Shown here piece after piece: positions 59,935 to 64,000 of a stretch of DNA of 64,000 bases; within the stretch, counting starts at the first letter, position 1, and every line of letters begins with the position of its first letter. Source of the DNA: Glandiceps talaboti. Taxonomy: Eukaryota; Hemichordata; Enteropneusta; Spengelidae. The stretch lies in the NCBI RefSeq assembly GCF_964340395.1, contig NC_135552.1, forward strand, positions 5,001 through 69,000, written 5' to 3'. Position numbers and translations under genes: made by a program. A model generated the notes under the pieces. It did not search any database. It had not been told where the DNA came from and saw nothing but the letters and a program-made list of their open reading frames with translations.

Positions 59935-62690
59935 ACAAGAAACTACCAGCTGTTGCCGATGCTATTACACAGAATGGTACTGATATTTTCATCGTCACTG
60001 AAACATGGTTCAACACACTAGATGGCACGATAAAAGCTCATTTCTCTTCCGGTATTGATGGCTATAATATTCATCAAATACCGCGTTCTTGTCGGAAGGG
60101 AGATGGTGTTGCTGTCATTGCCAAGAAAAATCTCAAGTTTAGTGTGAACAAAACATCTTCCTTCAAGACTTTTGAGGTACTAGATGGAAATATGAATCTT
60201 GCATCATCGACAATTCATTTGATTGTCATTTATCGACCTCCGTATTAGCATAAAAGCTGTAAGTACACAGTAACTGATTTTCTTGATGAATTTGCAACCG
60301 TTATTGAAGGTATCATTCACACAAGAGGCCATCTTGTCATTGCTGGGGATTTTAACATACATACCGATGACCCTAGCAATAATGATGCCACACATTTTAA
60401 CGACTTTCTACACTCTTTTGGTTTGGAGCAACATGTTAAGTTTCCGACACATGATAAAGGACACACACTGGATCTCATTATAACCAGAACATCGGACGTG
60501 TGTGCTCACAATTTCACCAGTGACTGGCTGTTACCATCAGATCATGCATCGTTACATTTTGACATTCCACTTTATATAATAGACCTGATGGCTTTGAGAG
60601 TCACTCGCACAAGCAGGAGATTGAATAATCTGAACATCGAGGTCCTCCAAGATAGAGTATCATCTTTGTTTTCAGAATTGCCATCTGATTCTGATCATGT
60701 GAATGAACTTGCAGCTAACTAAAACCACACTTTGACATCTATCTTGAATGAATTTGCACCCCCTATAACCAAAGTTCACATTGAGAAGGAACAGGTCCCT
60801 TGGTTCACTGTGCAATTTATGACAGAAGGAAAAATTCTTCTTCGCCTAGAGCGACAGTGGCAAAAAACTGGACTTGCTGTTCACAAAGATATCTTTCGAT
60901 CTGCTCGTTGTGCCTATTTTACTAAAGTACACGAAGCACACACGAACTATTTTCGTGATTGTATTGACGGTGCTGATCAGAGATCCCTTTTCAATGTAAT
61001 CGACGATATCATAGGTGGTAAAAAAGTTAATACTAAATTTCTTCCCGACTTGGATATCTGTAATTTACCTGACATATTTGTTAACTTTTTCTGTTCTAAG
61101 ATTGCAAAATTGAGAGGGACCGTTACTAAAGAAAGCAAACTTAGACAAAAACATCCTTAAGAATTACCGCCCGGTGTCTAATCTTCCTTTTCTTTCCAAG
61201 CTTATAGAACGCATTGTTTCAGTTCAATTGAATTCATATTTATCTGACAACAATTTATTCGCGAAATACCAGTCAGCTTATCGAGCGGGTTACAGCACTG
61301 AAACGGCCCTTCTAAGAGTCCAAAATGATATATTAGGCTCCCTTGATAAACGTAAAGATGTAATATTGATTTTGCTTGATCTTTCTGCTGCCTTTGACAC
61401 GATTGATCATGACATTTTATTACACAGATTGTGTAATAGATATGGCATCAAGGGCTCAGCCTTGGAGTGCTTTCGTTCCTATTTGATTGGTCGATTCCAA
61501 TCTGTGAGTGTTGTAGCAGTCGTGTCAAAGGCAAGGTCTCTCGATTGTGGTGTCCCTCAAGGCTCCGTCCTCGGACCTGTTTTGTTTACGCTTTACACAA
61601 CCCCCTTGGAGGATATCATAATCCGTCATGGTTTAAATTGTGTCATGTATGCGGACGATTCCGAACTGTATCTCACATGTGAGGGTGACCGGGTTCCGAC
61701 TTCAGTTATTGAGTCATGCACTAGTAAAGTTAGACAGTGGATGTGTGATAATATGCTCTGTCTTAACGATGGTAAAACAGAAATTGTGCATTTTTCTTCT
61801 AAATTTGGTGGTGCAGGTCCGGTACCCCTGTGTAAGATACGGATTGGCGATGTTGATATACAACCATCTAATGTTGTTCGCAATCTTGGTGTTTCCATGG
61901 ATTCGGCGGCTACTACATTGTATGTCTGATCATGTTATTAATATTTGTAAAGCTGCCTCTCATGCTCTGTGGAAAATTGGCAAAATTCGCACTCTTTTTG
62001 ATCAAAGTTGTACTGAAAAACTAGTTCATGCTTTTATTACATTACGTTTAGATTATTGCAACAGTTTATTATATGGTCTCCCATTTCAACAAATTCGTAA
62101 GCTCCAAATTATCCAGAATTCAGCAGCAAGACTTGTCGTTAGAAGGAAAAAAGTTGAGCATATTACCCCAGTTCTTCATTCATTACACTGGCTACCTATT
62201 CAGAAGCGCATTGAATTTAAAGTACTCTGTATTGTTTTTAAAGTTCTTAGTGGGTGTGGGCCTTCATATCTAGGCGATTTATTAATGATTAGATCCACCC
62301 GTCATTCCCTCGGTCGCAATCCGGTGGCATGGTGAATTTGCATCAACCGATAGGGAACACTGCATACTATGGTGATCAGACCTTCTCTATTTACGGCCCA
62401 CGCCTTTGGAATGCTACCATCATGTCTTCGTTCTTCACATACTTTGAACAGTTTTAAATCTGCCTTGAAATGTCATCTTTTTAGATCTCATTATTATTAA
62501 CTTTTAACTTTTTTACATTTCTGTCTTTTATTTGTCATTCCGTGTCTTTGTATTTTTATCCTGTTTCATATCATGTTTATACTTGTGTATCTGTACATTT
62601 TAGAATAATTTTATACTTTTGTTCAGCGCATTGAGATTGTTTTAATGTAATGCGCTCTATAAGAAATAAATATTATTATTATTATTATGG
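59935..62690 (+). mobile_element. Degenerate LINE with endonuclease and RT remnants
   Basis: Pieces of a CR1/L2-type ORF2 appear in order but in broken frames. Endonuclease parts lie at 59940-60250 (IFIVTETWFN, VIYRPPY) and 60280-60600 (HLVIAGDFNIH, LDLIIT, SDHASLHFDI). A linker lies at 60732-61160. The RT lies at 61160-61930 (NYRPVSNLPFLSKLIER, LLDLSAAFDTIDH, GVPQGSVLGPVLF, CVMYADDSELY) and the C-terminus at 61930-62335 (LHWLPIQKRIEF). Stops, frameshifts and a deletion near 61160 show that it is dead. It ends with a (TTA)n tail at about 62667-62688. The 5' end is truncated. Confidence 0.9.
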
Positions 62691-62815
62691 GGTGAAAAGT
62701 ATGGATATAGGACAGAGGTGGGTGGACATAATTATGGTGTTAAATACATTTAACATTGTCAAATATGTAAATGGCCAAAACACTAACAGATTTTATTTTT
62801 TTATTGTTTTGTCAG

Positions 62816-62889
62816 ATTGTGACTGGTTATGTCAATGCAAGAACTGAGGATGACTCACCAATTTTTGTCAAACAAAAAATAAATTTCAG
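62816..62889 (+). CDS. Candidate second exon of the unidentified host gene
   Basis: A polypyrimidine tract and acceptor (TTTTTTTATTGTTTTGTCAG) precede 62816, and the donor CAG/GTACTG follows 62889. The 74-base exon is open in the frame that continues from 57280: 24 codons (IVTGYVNARTEDDSPIFVKQ and four more) plus two bases. The peptide has no recognised motif. The downstream exon lies beyond what I can identify in the window. Confidence 0.5.
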
Positions 62890-63768
62890 GTACTGTAAAC
62901 TCTTTCACTTTTTTCCTTCCATAAGGAGATACATTAGGGGGTGAAAGTTTGTGTGTATGTTCATACATTTGGGATATCAAAGCACATCTCTCCTGAAAAT
63001 ATTATCAATGTAGCTTTTAATTTTGACAAGTTATTGGCATATTTTCAGTAATTAGTCCTGAAGGCGACACAAAATAAAGGTGTTGTTTCTGGTCAGGAAA
63101 CGTCTAAACCGGTGCAGTTGTCTTCCCTGAAGTAGCAATTAATGTAGGGAGAGTTATTTTGTGTTTCCCCTTGGATCTGCAGTCTGCATTGGCTGGACAG
63201 ACATGAGAAAAAAAAGATCGAAGTGGAATATTTACATGTAAGGTGGTGGTAAAGGCTAGGGCGTCAGTTGAATTTGTTTAAATGACTTCATAAAGACCTT
63301 GAAGCAGTCACTAGAAACAATTTTTCAAACGCAAAAAAAAAAAATCCATTCATAATTAGAGGCACTACACACGGATTAAATATTCCAACATTGGAGAGAT
63401 TTCTGTGGAGCTCGGCGGTTTGATACGCCCTCTACGAGGGAAATGAGAAATTCATCCACACCTAATTCTATATGTAAAGTCTAAAGACGTTCGAAAAATG
63501 GTGTAATAATAATTTGACAGCATTACAAAACACCACTGTAAAACAATTTGCAAATGAAACTGTCATCGGATATGAAAAACTTTGTCACGTTGCACAATTA
63601 CTGGCCCAAAGCTTGGAGTAATCACAAATCCAAAGATTATGCATTTACACATTCAATGATTCATATTTTGGTTGATCGTAACACAAATTTGAAAACTTGA
63701 AAATTGTTTGACAGATGGCAAAATATTTCATCATGTGTGACAAATTACTCATTTTTTGATAGTATTAG
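62890..63768. other. Non-coding, probably intronic
   Basis: No exon or gene recognised. AT-rich with scattered short frames. Confidence 0.5.
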
Positions 63769-64000
63769 GTAAACTTACTGCAAACTAACTTCACAATTGC
63801 ACAAATGATCATACGGAGGGTGATAATGGAGACTTTAAATGAATATAGTAGTGAATGCAATAAAAGGATGTTATTAGAAGTGATAAAAGTAAAAATTAAG
63901 GAAAGAACTGTCAAGTATGCAAAAGACAGATCAAAGAACTGGAGAAGGGAAGAAGAAATATTGCAAAAGGACATTATGGATCTAGAGAACAAGCTAAATG
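63769..64000 (+). mobile_element. L1/Tx1-like LINE ORF2 fragment, runs off the window
   Basis: An uninterrupted frame from 63769 (first ATG 63805) to the window end encodes a highly charged helical stretch with a KIKERTVKYAKDRSKNWRRE segment and an LQKDIMDLENKLN segment. This matches the linker between endonuclease and reverse transcriptase in L1/Tx1-clade ORF2 proteins. The upstream part is not in frame, so the copy is truncated or mutated on its left. Confidence 0.6.

Larger units (their letters stand above)
57281..62815 (+). other. Repeat-filled intron of the unidentified host gene
   Basis: The 5.5-kb interval between the two candidate exons holds microsatellites, a LINE 3' tail, one MITE, an hAT-like end, a G-rich minisatellite and a LINE pseudogene. 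No other exon is seen. Confidence 0.5.

Overview
This window looks like repeat-rich nuclear DNA of a metazoan, probably a marine invertebrate; I do not name a species. The reasons are several different non-LTR retrotransposons, a Polinton/Maverick-type element, a THAP-domain gene with GT-AG splice junctions, and large AT-rich satellite arrays. I see no bacterial operons, rRNA, tRNA or CRISPR. Protein-coding content is small: one Polinton remnant (5.9-16.2 kb), one split THAP gene (exons at 16.2-17.2 and 32.1-32.4 kb), and two candidate exons of an unidentified host gene (57.2 and 62.8 kb). Nearly every other long open frame is a by-product of tandem repeats.

Layout. 1-768: 3' end of a CR1/L2-type LINE with a (TCAA)n tail. 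769-5915: satellite of ~11-bp units with kilobase higher-order blocks. 5.9-16.2 kb: truncated Polinton with chromodomain integrase, protein-primed family B DNA polymerase, a putative jelly-roll minor capsid protein, a membrane protein, a pair of related proteins and a truncated conserved protein. A LINE fragment sits just upstream of the polymerase start. 16.2-32.4 kb: a THAP-domain gene on the minus strand whose first coding exon is split by a 14.9-kb Foldback-like element (17213-32117). That element has near-identical termini, perfect 9-bp target duplications and long inverted arms made of ~369-bp tandem subrepeats; a separate 1.45-kb inverted-repeat transposon is nested in the right arm. 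33.4-38.2 kb: satellite of 61- and 32-bp units holding a 1.9-kb 5'-truncated LINE. 40.2-42.9 kb: cluster of inverted and direct repeats. 43.5-57.0 kb: 21-bp satellite, interrupted by a 2.6-kb TA-flanked insertion and ended by a second copy of the LINE found in the Polinton. The insertion carries a second copy of a 1.5-kb block also found at 43.6-45.1 kb. 57.15-62.9 kb: two candidate exons of an unidentified gene, with an intron full of repeats and a LINE pseudogene. The last 230 bases are the start of an L1/Tx1-like LINE fragment.

How it fits together. The Polinton genes form a self-replicating, integrating, virion-like module (polymerase, integrase, candidate structural proteins). The packaging ATPase, the protease and a complete major capsid gene are not here, and its left side is replaced by satellite. 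The most striking structure is the Foldback-like element in the THAP gene: taking out the element and one target copy leaves an open reading frame running to a good splice donor whose phase matches the next exon.
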